From: Flavobacteriales bacterium
GTDB lineage: Bacteria; Bacteroidota; Bacteroidia; Flavobacteriales_E; Vicingaceae
Assembly (NCBI GenBank): GCA_002706365.1
Contig: PALM01000020.1
Span: 186,001-250,000 of the forward strand
Direction: 5' to 3'
DNA length: 64,000 bases
Shown here one piece after another: positions 43,556 through 52,287 of this stretch. The notes beneath the pieces were generated by a model, which did not search any database, was not told the DNA's origin, and worked only from the letters and a program-made list of their open reading frames with translations. The position numbers were made by a program, and so were the translations under genes. How positions within the stretch are numbered: position 1 is the stretch's first letter; each line of letters begins with the position of its first letter.

Positions 43556-44269
43556 CTATTGTGAGTTACTAAACAGGGCAAGCATGATGATCACATCTTG
43601 AATAAAATGAATCAACCAAGCCCAAAAGATTCCTTTGGTTTCTAAGATCGACTTGGCTAAGAACCACCCTAAAAACCCTGCTAACAATACACCAGACCAA
43701 CCACCAGGTGTTCCAAAATAATGAACAGCCCCAAACAGCACTCCAGAAACAATCGCAATGCTTCGATCATTCAATACTCCTTTTAAAGCGATAATTACCC
43801 CTAGCCTACTGATACTTTCTTCAACGAAAGAGTTAATTATAGAGAATACAATTACATAAGGAAGCACACTGAGAAAGCTTGCTGCAGAAGGCAAACCCTT
43901 TCTATAGAACTGAAAATAGATCGATAAAGCAGTGATCAAGCTGATCAAAACAGCCCACTCCCAGCCTGCTTTGCTCCAAGTGGTGGCAGGTTTTGGTCGG
44001 ATTCCTATATAGGGTTCTGCTAGAAAGGTTGAAGTAGAATTTCCAATTCGAAAATAGCTGAGGAAGACCGACTTTCGTGTAGCATAAAAGCTAAAAAGTA
44101 ATATTAATGTGACCAGCAGAGTTGCTGGTTGATAGAGAAGATGTCTATTGATCTCATTCGAATATCCTTCAAGAAGCATATATCCACTAAGCTGCCTGTA
44201 GAGAATGGGGAGCATAATGGTAACGAGAATTACCAAAAGCAGCAATCCGTAGTTCTTTATCAAATTCAT
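43556..44269 (-). CDS. CPBP-family intramembrane metalloprotease
   Basis: The 237-residue product has about eight hydrophobic segments and the three CPBP motifs: EESISRLGVI (EExxxR), FGAVHYFG (FxxxH) and HFIQD near the C-terminus (His of motif 3). Relatives include prenyl-endopeptidases and bacteriocin-immunity proteins. It lies 29 bases downstream of the serine hydrolase gene, on the same strand, so the two are probably cotranscribed. Confidence 0.8.
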   Translation of the reverse strand: MNLIKNYGLLLLVILVTIMLPILYRQLSGYMLLEGYSNEINRHLLYQPATLLVTLILLFSFYATRKSVFLSYFRIGNSTSTFLAEPYIGIRPKPATTWSKAGWEWAVLISLITALSIYFQFYRKGLPSAASFLSVLPYVIVFSIINSFVEESISRLGVIIALKGVLNDRSIAIVSGVLFGAVHYFGTPGGWSGVLLAGFLGWFLAKSILETKGIFWAWLIHFIQDVIIMLALFSNSQ

Positions 44270-44298
44270 AGGTCTGTATGATCTAAGAATGAGAATCG

Positions 44299-45444
44299 CT
44301 AAAGTTTTTCTAGCTGCATTAACACTTTAACCATAAGCATTACCGCCTTCTTGGATGATCCCAATTGATTTAAAGTGCTGGCAAAATAAATATCTAGATC
44401 AGGACAATAATACATAGAGGTGCCATTCAAACCAGAGTGTCCAATAACTTCCCATTGCGGAAGGGCTACGAAAAGCTCTTTAAAAGCAATTTTCCGAAGT
44501 CCGAAACCATAATACATCCCTTTGGTTTCCGGAATCCAATCTTTCATTCTTTTGAGAGTAGTTTCAGAAACGATTTCACCCTTCAGCAAAGCACGATTGA
44601 ATGAGATCAGATCTTTACCGGTGGAAACAATGGCACCTCCTGCCCAATCTGCACTTAAACTCTTATAAGTGCTGATCTCTAAATCAGCCGCATATATTTC
44701 AGCCATTACACCTAGCGAATCCTGAGATTTTGATAGTAAATTGAAATAGGTATGATTGAGTTCAAGCGGATCAATGATCTTTTGATGTATGAAATCATGA
44801 AAAGGTATACCACTAATTTCTTCAATGATCATTCCCAGAAGCACATATTCTGTATCCGTGTAATAGAATCCTTTTCCCGGAGCAAAATAAGGCTCGAAAT
44901 GATCCTTAGCAAAGGCAATCAACTCTTTGGGTTCCCAGAGTCGATCCGGTTGATACATGATTCTATCAAAAATTGAAGGAGAGCCATCATCTGTTTCTTC
45001 ACCGAAATAGTCGGCTAAGCCTGAAGTATGTTGTAACAAGTGAGCAATCTGAATAGAATCCCCATAATCAATTCCATTTAATACATGCAGATCCTTCATG
45101 ATCTCAGCCGACAAATAGTTGGCAATGGGATCTTCGAAGCCCAATTGACCTTGATCTACCAGGATGCCAATAGCTGCTGCTGTAAAAGTCTTACCTACAC
45201 TAGCCGTGTAGAAAGGGTTATCTATACTTACTTGCTTTCCATCCTTGAATACTCCTTTAGCAGTTTGCCATTCGAAATTCTTAGAAGGAGAATATAAAGA
45301 CAAATAGACATTGTGAATATCCTTTTGCTTTAGTTGTTTTTCTAAAAGCTTGTCGATCTTTTTGATGACTTTCTCTTGCCTGTTTTGCGCCAATACCGGG
45401 TCTATCAGCAATAGCATTAATAAGAAGGATAGCATTGTCTTCAT
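44299..45444 (-). CDS. Exported serine hydrolase, beta-lactamase/class C fold
   Basis: The 381-residue product has a signal peptide (about 1-19, ending VLAQ). The catalytic SVGK (S82, K85) and the HSG near the C-terminus are clear, while the second motif is YTD rather than YxN (FYYTDTEYVLLG). This Asn-to-Asp change occurs in esterase- and peptidase-like members. It is the second protein of this fold in the window, distant from the one at 19966-21072. Confidence 0.83.
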   Translation of the reverse strand: MKTMLSFLLMLLLIDPVLAQNRQEKVIKKIDKLLEKQLKQKDIHNVYLSLYSPSKNFEWQTAKGVFKDGKQVSIDNPFYTASVGKTFTAAAIGILVDQGQLGFEDPIANYLSAEIMKDLHVLNGIDYGDSIQIAHLLQHTSGLADYFGEETDDGSPSIFDRIMYQPDRLWEPKELIAFAKDHFEPYFAPGKGFYYTDTEYVLLGMIIEEISGIPFHDFIHQKIIDPLELNHTYFNLLSKSQDSLGVMAEIYAADLEISTYKSLSADWAGGAIVSTGKDLISFNRALLKGEIVSETTLKRMKDWIPETKGMYYGFGLRKIAFKELFVALPQWEVIGHSGLNGTSMYYCPDLDIYFASTLNQLGSSKKAVMLMVKVLMQLEKL

Positions 45445-45683
45445 TGCATTAGTTTTTAATTTGACACAAAAGTCAGCTTAACTCTCTTGCTCTTCGTCCG
45501 ACATTCCTCATGAATGATATTTCGGACTTTATTCTTTAACAGGATCTCTAAAACGCATGCAAATGATGGCTATTAAGCCATTAGGATGAAACTAGCTTAA
45601 AAAAGTCCGATGATATAATCCAAGACGATTCCCAGCCCTTCTCCATCGAATTTTGCCCCTGCATTTAACAAAAACACAATAAA

Positions 45684-46541
45684 ATGAATAAGATAATCCT
45701 TGCCGGTTCCACCGGCTATTTAGGCAGTCACTTAGTTAAGGTATTACAAAAAGAAAAACTACCATTTCAGGCTATTGCCAGAAATGAGAAGAAGCTACTA
45801 GAGCAGGGACTAGATTATTCCCAGATCATACAAGCTGAGGTTACAAAAGCTGATACGCTTAGAGGGAAATTAAAAGGTGCGGAGATTGTCATTTCTACAG
45901 TTGGAATTACGCGTCAGAAAGATGGCCTCACCTTTATGGATGTAGATTATCAAGCCAATTTGAACCTGTTGCGTGAAGCCCAAAGAGCCGGAATAAAGAA
46001 GTTCATCTATGTATCAGTGATCAATGGCGATAAAATGCGGCATTTAAAGATCACGGAAGCTAAGGAAAAGTTTGTGGATGAATTAAAGTCCTCAGGAATG
46101 GATTACTTGATTGTTCGACCCAATGGCTTTTTCTCTGATCTAAAGGATTTCCTTGATATGGCGCAGAAAGGAAAAGTCTATTTATTTGGGGATGGTGAAT
46201 ATAAATTGAATCCGATCCATGGAAAAGATTTGGCAAATGGAATAATTGAAGCAATCAATACTAACCATAGAGAATTGATCATTGGAGGGCCAGACATCCT
46301 CACACAAAACGAAATTGCAGAGATGGCCTTACAAAGTTGGAAAAAGAAGATTCGAATTATACATCTACCCCAATGGTTTAGACGATTGATATTATGCTTG
46401 TTAAGAAATTTTACTTCATCAAAAACTTACGGTCCAATAGAGTTCTTCCTTGAGTTAGGATCGCAAGACAATATTGCTCCAAGATATGGTGTACATCGAA
46501 TCAAAGAATACTTTGCTCAAGAAGTAGACAAAATCAATTAG
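45684..46541 (+). CDS. NmrA-like NAD(P)-binding protein (atypical SDR)
   Basis: The 285-residue product starts with the nucleotide-binding glycine motif GSTGYLGSH (about 8-16) and follows the atypical short-chain dehydrogenase fold: VEIVISTVG strand, KFIYVSVINGD, DYLIVRPNGFFSDL and a PIHGKDLANGI motif typical of NmrA/NDUFA9-like proteins. No classical YxxxK catalytic pair is seen, so it may be a redox sensor or quinone reductase-related protein. It stands alone. Confidence 0.82.
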   Translation: MNKIILAGSTGYLGSHLVKVLQKEKLPFQAIARNEKKLLEQGLDYSQIIQAEVTKADTLRGKLKGAEIVISTVGITRQKDGLTFMDVDYQANLNLLREAQRAGIKKFIYVSVINGDKMRHLKITEAKEKFVDELKSSGMDYLIVRPNGFFSDLKDFLDMAQKGKVYLFGDGEYKLNPIHGKDLANGIIEAINTNHRELIIGGPDILTQNEIAEMALQSWKKKIRIIHLPQWFRRLILCLLRNFTSSKTYGPIEFFLELGSQDNIAPRYGVHRIKEYFAQEVDKIN

Positions 46542-46599
46542 AGAAATAGACCATTCAGCTATTTATGAAGTTTCAAATATCTCAATGAATGAATAAGGA

Positions 46600-47631
46600 T
46601 TACATCAACACTCCCCTATTCGCCTTGATCGCAGGCGGTAAATCCTTTTCACCCAAAATCTCCCTTAGATCGATCTCTATAGTTCTGCATAGTGATAACA
46701 TGGGAATGTCATTGATCATGCTTGAGAATGGGTTTTCTGAATAATCACCAATCAATTCCATTACAATGTCTACCCAACTGATCAGCACAGTGATCAATAT
46801 TGATAGAAATAAGCCTAATGTTCCCAAACTCAACATCTCAGGGATAGCGCTAAAAGGCAATAGAATAATGAATATGCCAATGAAATACCTACTCATATTA
46901 GCGTATTGTCTTGGAAATGGGAATTTCTTAATACGCTCGTTCTTACCTTGAAGGGTGTAAAAACTACGGAGAACATCCACCATTCTCATGTGCCTAAAAT
47001 CATCGATCAGCTCTTGTTTTCTTAAGGCTCTGAGGTCTCTCGACTGTTCATTGATGAGTTGGGTAGCTGTGTTTACGGCATTTTTTACCTTTTCTGCTTC
47101 ATTTGGCCCTAAGAAGTGATCTAAACTACTTCTTTCATCATCATCATCGATCAAACCAACTCCAAAATTACGCTGATACTTATCAGCAAGCTTGCCATAA
47201 TGTCCGCCCTGAGTAATGTGCTCCCAGCTAGTTGGTACCAACAACTGTGCCCTATGCGCATATAACCACGCAATATGTCTATAGATCAAACGCCGTTTGA
47301 TTTTATGAAGCTCTTCTTTGGAAATAGTTTGATTAAATTGATCAGAAACAAAGCCATCCACCATCATTCCCCAACTTCTACTTTCATTCACTATTCCGCC
47401 CCATATCTTCCTTGCTTCCCATAATCTATCATAAGCCTGATTATTCTTAAAGCCCACATAAAATGCAACAGCGGCACCAATTACAGATACTGCAAGCCAA
47501 GGGATCTTTATGCTAATGATCTCGAAATAATACAGGGCTGCAACTACTGTCATTGCAGGAAATAGCCATAGAAAATGCCTTCCTGTGAGGCTGATCAGTC
47601 TTTTAAAGCTCAGGTTTTTGGTAACTATCAC
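46600..47631 (-). CDS. Bestrophin-family anion channel (UPF0187)
   Basis: The 343-residue product has the bacterial bestrophin layout: N-terminal helix, two hydrophobic pairs (LWLFPAMTVVAALYYFEI, IPWLAVSVIGAAVAFYVGFKNNQAYDRLWEARKIWG and YFIGIFIILLPFSAIPEML-LGTLGLFLSILITVLISWVDIV) and the signature NNQAYDRLWEARKIWGGIVNESR. The usual C-terminal block LMELIGDYSENPFSSMINDIPMLSLCRTIEIDL is present. These are pentameric anion or cation channels of the inner membrane. Confidence 0.88.
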   Translation of the reverse strand: MIVTKNLSFKRLISLTGRHFLWLFPAMTVVAALYYFEIISIKIPWLAVSVIGAAVAFYVGFKNNQAYDRLWEARKIWGGIVNESRSWGMMVDGFVSDQFNQTISKEELHKIKRRLIYRHIAWLYAHRAQLLVPTSWEHITQGGHYGKLADKYQRNFGVGLIDDDDERSSLDHFLGPNEAEKVKNAVNTATQLINEQSRDLRALRKQELIDDFRHMRMVDVLRSFYTLQGKNERIKKFPFPRQYANMSRYFIGIFIILLPFSAIPEMLSLGTLGLFLSILITVLISWVDIVMELIGDYSENPFSSMINDIPMLSLCRTIEIDLREILGEKDLPPAIKANRGVLM

Positions 47632-47760
47632 ACTATCAATATTTCTCGGAAAGATAGTGATTCAAATGAATAGGAATTGGCAGCAATCATAATTGGAATA
47701 TTCTGTGTCTATATCTTGAAATACAGGCTCTTATCAATAATTACTCAAACCATCCAAAAC

Positions 47761-48885
47761 ATGAATACTCCATCTTGTCTACTAAAATTTAAGAAGTTAA
47801 CAAGCCTTATTGTATGCTTCACAATCATGCAATCTATTGTCATTGCTCAGGATTACGATATCTATGTAAGTGATGCTGGAAACTTTACAACAGGTTTTAA
47901 GATCATTAAATATGATTCTTCTGGATCGAATCCTAGCACATTCATTAACACTAATCTTCCATGGCCACAAGACATGATCTTTTTTGAAGACTCCGGATTT
48001 GTTTTGGTTTCTACAATAGGTAACGGCAGGATCAGTCGCTTTGATTCAAATACAGGTGCATTTCTAAGTCACTTTGCAACTGGAATTGGTGATCCCACTC
48101 GTATGAAAATTCGAAACGACACCTTATATGTCTTACAATGGGCAGGAAATAATAGGATATTAAGGTACTTACTGGATGGCACCTATATTGGCAACTTTAC
48201 CACTGCAGGTGTAGGAAGTAGTATTGGCTTGGATTGGGATCATCATGGGAATTTATATGTAAGTAGTTATTATGGAGATTATGTCCAGAAATTTGGTCCT
48301 AGTGGTGCTGATTCAGGTAGGTTTATTAATTCAAATCTAGCAGGACCGACAAATATTTGGTTTGACAAGAATGGAGATCTCCTAGTTTCTGATTACGATG
48401 GTACAGCGGTTAAACGATTCGATTCTACAGGCTCATTCAAATCGAATTTCATCACAGGCCTTTCTAAATGTGAAGGCGTTGCATTCCTTCCTAATGGTGA
48501 CATATTAATAGGAAATGGCTTCAGTAGTTCTGTTAAACAATATGACAGCTTAGGAAACTACAAAAGAGATATTATTCCGTCTGGACGCGGAGGATTACAA
48601 AACCCCAATGCCATTGTGATTAGACCTAAAAGACTCTCTTCCGGTCTTTCTGCAGAGAAGGTGGATCAAGCACCCACTATTCGACCTACGGTTGGAGAAG
48701 TTTTTGATATATTGGGTCCACAACAAATAGATCAAATAAGCTTGATCAGCATGGATGGAAGAATAAGTCAACTATCGATAAATAACAGCTACATAGACCT
48801 AAGCAATAGGAGATCTGGCATCTATGTATTGCGATTAGAGACCGCTAAAGGGGTTTATGATCAAAGGATCTTGGTTAGTCATTAA
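47761..48885 (+). CDS. Secreted NHL/beta-propeller-like protein with T9SS sorting domain
   Basis: From the ATG at 47761 the product is 374 residues with a signal peptide ending in VIAQ (about 28-31). The open frame continues upstream to a TTG at 47677, but those residues are not signal-like. The body has propeller repeats (ISRFDSNTGAFLSHF, ILRYLLDGTYIGNF, VKRFDSTGSFKSNF and VKQYDSLGNYKRDI). The C-terminal part (EKVDQAPTIRPTVGEVFDILGPQQIDQISLISMDGRI and SGIYVLRLETAKGVYDQRILV) is a type A sorting domain. Confidence 0.82.
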   Translation: MNTPSCLLKFKKLTSLIVCFTIMQSIVIAQDYDIYVSDAGNFTTGFKIIKYDSSGSNPSTFINTNLPWPQDMIFFEDSGFVLVSTIGNGRISRFDSNTGAFLSHFATGIGDPTRMKIRNDTLYVLQWAGNNRILRYLLDGTYIGNFTTAGVGSSIGLDWDHHGNLYVSSYYGDYVQKFGPSGADSGRFINSNLAGPTNIWFDKNGDLLVSDYDGTAVKRFDSTGSFKSNFITGLSKCEGVAFLPNGDILIGNGFSSSVKQYDSLGNYKRDIIPSGRGGLQNPNAIVIRPKRLSSGLSAEKVDQAPTIRPTVGEVFDILGPQQIDQISLISMDGRISQLSINNSYIDLSNRRSGIYVLRLETAKGVYDQRILVSH

Positions 48886-48977
48886 GCCTTCGGTTGGTTG
48901 CATTTTTAGCGCTTGTATCGACTAAGCATATTTTCATTAAAGTATCTTTATATCGTTATTCTTGATCAATTCAAATC

Positions 48978-49013
48978 ATGAATAACACAGATCAATTTAC
49001 TTTCCCAGAATAA
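48978..49013 (+). CDS. Possible 11-residue leader peptide before the HMA-AraC gene
   Basis: ATG 48978, eleven codons and TAA 49011-49013 form a mini-frame whose stop ends one base before the regulator ATG (49015). A reinitiation or coupling role is possible. No conserved feature of the peptide can be judged from one sequence. Confidence 0.3.
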   Translation: MNNTDQFTFPE

Positions 49014-49014
49014 A

Positions 49015-49575
49015 ATGAAGCTCTACATTAAGAATATGGTTTGCGCTCGTTGCAAAATGGTAGTACAAAGCGAATTGGAAAAGTTAGGGCTTCAGATTGT
49101 TTCTATTGATTTAGGTGAAGTTGAAGTTTCAGAATCAAATATTGATTCTATCAAAGAGGAACTGTTGCATAATCTTCAAGCTTTGGGTTTTGATCTTATC
49201 GACGATAGAAAAAGTAGGCTCATTGAACAAATAAAAAAGCTGATCATCGAGCTGGTGCAGCAAAAGCACAATCAGATAAATATTAATCTTTCAGATTACC
49301 TGGCTCAAGAGATCAAGCAGGATTATAGTAGCTTGAGCAATCTCTTTTCAGAGGTAGAAGGAATTACCATTGAGAAGTACTTCATCAATCAGAAAATAGA
49401 AAAGGTAAAGGAGCTCCTTATGTATGATGAAATGACATTGAATGAGATTGCCTTTCATCTCAATTACAGTAGCGTAGCACATTTGAGCAATCAATTCAAA
49501 AAGGTTACTGGCTTATCTCCCTCCTATTTCAAGCAGCTTAAAGAAAAGAAGCGCAGGCAAATTGAAGATCTGTAA
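49015..49575 (+). CDS. AraC-type regulator with N-terminal HMA-like metal domain
   Basis: The 186-residue product combines a heavy-metal-associated fold (about 1-65; loop NMVCARCKM with CxxC at C10 and C13) with an AraC HTH (about 95-180; IEKYFINQKIEKVKELLMYDEMTLNEIAFHLNYSSVAHLSNQFKKVTGLSPSYFKQL). It could sense Cu(I) or another soft metal directly through the HMA loop. Such one-component proteins occur in Bacteroidetes next to copper or HMA genes; the HMA-MauE gene follows 80 bases downstream. Confidence 0.82.
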   Translation: MKLYIKNMVCARCKMVVQSELEKLGLQIVSIDLGEVEVSESNIDSIKEELLHNLQALGFDLIDDRKSRLIEQIKKLIIELVQQKHNQININLSDYLAQEIKQDYSSLSNLFSEVEGITIEKYFINQKIEKVKELLMYDEMTLNEIAFHLNYSSVAHLSNQFKKVTGLSPSYFKQLKEKKRRQIEDL

Positions 49576-49655
49576 ATCTTGTAACACTTTCCCAAAATAG
49601 TGTAAGAGCCTAAGGTTCTACCCTTCTGACTTTTGTGCCATAAAAATTATTCAAA

Positions 49656-50366
49656 ATGGTACATACGTATAATATTAAGGGAATGACCTGTAGAAGCTGT
49701 GAAGCAAAAGTCAAATCAGCTTTGGTCATGGTGGAAAATGTAAATGCTGTTGAAGTCTCAACGACCGATAATTCAGCAACAATTACTATGGACAAGCATA
49801 TTCCCTTGTCAGTATTTCAAAAAGCTTTAGATGCAAAGTATAAGATAAGTGCTCAAAGTCATAATGAAAACTTAGAGCAAACTAAATCTTGGTTTGCAAC
49901 ATACAAACCAATCCTACTCATTTTTCTATACATCTCAGCAGTTACATTGCTCATCCAGATTATAGGACAAGAGTTTAACTTCTCAGAATGGATGCGCCAT
50001 TTTATGGCAGCTTTCTTTCTAGTGTTTTCATTCTTTAAAATGCTAGATCTCAAAGGCTTTTCTGAAAGCTATGTAATGTATGATATAGTTGCAAAAAGAT
50101 TTCCGAAATGGGCAAAAATATATGCCTTTGTAGAATTGGCATTGGGAATTGCTTTTGTTATAAACTTCAACCCATTTATAACCACAATTGTGACTCTAGT
50201 AGTAATGTCAGCTAGCATCATAGGGGTGCTACAAACGGTATTGAATAAGCAGAAGATCCAATGTGCTTGTTTGGGGGCTGTTTTCAATCTACCAATGAGT
50301 ACGGTGACAATTATTGAAGATGGATTAATGATCGCAATGAGTGTAGCTATGCTTATTATGATGTAA
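49656..50366 (+). CDS. HMA domain - MauE/DoxX-like membrane protein fusion
   Basis: The 236-residue product has an HMA domain (about 1-66; GMTCRSCEAKV with CxxC at C12 and C15) followed by four membrane helices of the MauE/methylamine utilization type (about 85-235) and the characteristic QCACLGAVFNLPMSTVTIIEDGLM with a CxC pair near the third helix. MauE-like proteins work in thiol redox or disulfide reactions. The combination suggests metal delivery to, or sensing at, a membrane thiol relay. Likely a target of the HMA-AraC regulator. Confidence 0.82.
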   Translation: MVHTYNIKGMTCRSCEAKVKSALVMVENVNAVEVSTTDNSATITMDKHIPLSVFQKALDAKYKISAQSHNENLEQTKSWFATYKPILLIFLYISAVTLLIQIIGQEFNFSEWMRHFMAAFFLVFSFFKMLDLKGFSESYVMYDIVAKRFPKWAKIYAFVELALGIAFVINFNPFITTIVTLVVMSASIIGVLQTVLNKQKIQCACLGAVFNLPMSTVTIIEDGLMIAMSVAMLIMM

Positions 50367-50381
50367 TTTATATAGAATAGT

Positions 50382-51308
50382 ATGAAAGCTGTTGCTTATA
50401 AGAGATATGGAGCACCAACTGTGTTGGAGCTTGTTGATATTGAAAAGCCAAATCCTAAGGCGCATGAACTACTAGTTCGTGTTCAATCAACTACAGTTAC
50501 AGCGGGGGATGTGAGATTGAGAAGTCTAAACTTCCCTCCTGTAGCTAGGCTTCTGGTAAGATTGATCTTTGGCTTCTTTAGACCCAAAAAGCAGATACTT
50601 GGTCATGAACTTTCTGGAATCGTTGAAGAAGTTGGAAGGGATGTCACAAAGTTTAAAGTTGGTGATGCAATTATAGCCACCACAACATCATCAAGATCAG
50701 GCTCCTATGCAGAATATGTTTGTATTCCAGAAGATAGGAAAAAGGGTGTACTTGCTATAAAGCCAGCCTCTCTTAGTTTTAATCAAGCGGCAGCCTTACC
50801 TATTGGAGCTATAACAGCATTATATCTGCTTGAAAAAGCCAAGATCGGTGAAGGCATGGATGTATTGATCTATGGTGCTTCAGGAAGTGTGGGAAGCTAT
50901 GCCTTACAAATTGCAAAAGCAAAAGGAGCAGCTGTTGTTGCTGTCTCTAGCTCAAACAATAAAGACCTAATGAGTGAACTTGGTGCCAATGCTGTTGTAA
51001 GCTATGATATAGAGAACTATACAAGTATTCAAAAGAAGTTTGATATTGTAATGGATGCAGTAGGAAAAGTCTCGAAAGCAGAAATCAAAGGACTGCTAAA
51101 TAAAAATGGAAAATTTGTATCTGTAAAGTCATTTACAAAGCCAGATCAATCACATCTAAACGCAATAATTAAGCTAGTTGAACAATCTAAACTTTCACCA
51201 CTTATTGATAGCTGTTATACGTTAGAACAAATTGTCGAAGCTCATGAATATGTGGATAAAGGAAAAAAGAGAGGTAATGTAGTCATTGAAGTCAGCAAGC
51301 AAAATTGA
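50382..51308 (+). CDS. Zinc-less MDR NAD(P)H-dependent oxidoreductase (quinone reductase-like)
   Basis: The 308-residue product has the GroES-like N-terminal domain and a Rossmann part with YGASGSVGSYALQIAKAKGA (about 165-184). Substrate-side GHELSGIVEEVG is present, while the structural-zinc cysteines of alcohol dehydrogenases are absent. It resembles quinone oxidoreductases and enoyl reductases. It starts 15 bases after the HMA-MauE gene and is probably cotranscribed; a link to redox stress is plausible. Confidence 0.87.
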   Translation: MKAVAYKRYGAPTVLELVDIEKPNPKAHELLVRVQSTTVTAGDVRLRSLNFPPVARLLVRLIFGFFRPKKQILGHELSGIVEEVGRDVTKFKVGDAIIATTTSSRSGSYAEYVCIPEDRKKGVLAIKPASLSFNQAAALPIGAITALYLLEKAKIGEGMDVLIYGASGSVGSYALQIAKAKGAAVVAVSSSNNKDLMSELGANAVVSYDIENYTSIQKKFDIVMDAVGKVSKAEIKGLLNKNGKFVSVKSFTKPDQSHLNAIIKLVEQSKLSPLIDSCYTLEQIVEAHEYVDKGKKRGNVVIEVSKQN

Positions 51309-51353
51309 TTTTCACTATCTCTCAGATCTCAACTCCCAAATCCCAAATCTGTC

Positions 51354-52172
51354 TTATCCTATCTTAAACGACCGCATCGATCCAGATCTAAAGGCCATTT
51401 CCTCATTGAAAAAGCCCAATTCTTCGTCTTTTTCATGTAAAGCAAGCGCATAAAGCATTGGTAAATAGTGTTCTGCTGTGGGTATGCTGAGTTTTGCCGC
51501 ATTACCCAAGGCTTGGTAATTGATTAGTTTACTATGCTCTCTCTTCTTGATCAATTCTTTTGACAAGGCATCAAATTCCAATGCCCAGTCGTATGGATTA
51601 CTTTCATTGCGCAGATCGGCCATTCGAAGGTTGTGGACGATATTTCCGCTACCAACTATTAATACCCCCTTTCTTCTCAATGAAGAGAGCTGCTGAGCTA
51701 GTTCATAATGGTATTGTGGTGGCTTAGTGTAATCTAAGCTCAACTGAAAGACAGGTACATTGGCATCCGGAAACATTTTGACTAATACACTCCATGTACC
51801 GTGATCCAATCCCCATTCGTGATCTAGATGCACCTCTGTTTTCTCAACTACTTTTTGCACCTCTTTGGCATATTCCGGAGAACCTGAAGCGGGATACTGC
51901 ACATCAAAAAGCTCTTGTGGAAATCCACCAAAGTCGTGAATGGTGCGTGGACTCTCCATGGCAGTGACAAATGTTCCTTTGGTTTCCCAATGTGCAGAGA
52001 CGCACAGAATTGCTTTTGGGTTTGGTAAGTTTTTAACTGATTCCGCCCAGCCTCGAGTGAAGCTATTCTCTGAGATTGCATTCATGGGATTACCATGTCC
52101 TACAAAGAGGACAGGCATTTTTGGAGATGGCGCGAAATTATCGGCCAACTTATTCAATTCATTCAACTTCAT
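51354..52172 (-). CDS. ygiD: 4,5-DOPA extradiol dioxygenase-like protein (YgiD/LigB family)
   Basis: From the ATG at 52172 the product is 272 residues and starts MKLNELNKLADNF. The LigB-type metal site is visible: VGHGNPM and SAHWETKG (His ligands), LDHGTWSVL and the end of the active site in GSGNIVHNL. E. coli YgiD opens L-DOPA; the in vivo substrate in this phylum is not known. The frame runs seven codons further upstream (MPLTGAA), which do not fit the family, so the inner start is favoured. Confidence 0.85.
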   Translation of the reverse strand: MKLNELNKLADNFAPSPKMPVLFVGHGNPMNAISENSFTRGWAESVKNLPNPKAILCVSAHWETKGTFVTAMESPRTIHDFGGFPQELFDVQYPASGSPEYAKEVQKVVEKTEVHLDHEWGLDHGTWSVLVKMFPDANVPVFQLSLDYTKPPQYHYELAQQLSSLRRKGVLIVGSGNIVHNLRMADLRNESNPYDWALEFDALSKELIKKREHSKLINYQALGNAAKLSIPTAEHYLPMLYALALHEKDEELGFFNEEMAFRSGSMRSFKIG

Positions 52173-52287
52173 AGCAGCTCCTGTAAGTGGCAAAAAGCCA
52201 GGGTTTTTAAAAAATCTTTCCTTTTCAACCTAAATTACCTGTATATACATATAAAGTAAAAAATAATTAAAGATATTCTAATACGCT

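Noticed and set aside
47677-47760. Upstream extension of the propeller T9SS gene from TTG
   Set aside because: The added residues hide the signal peptide, which begins properly at the ATG 47761.
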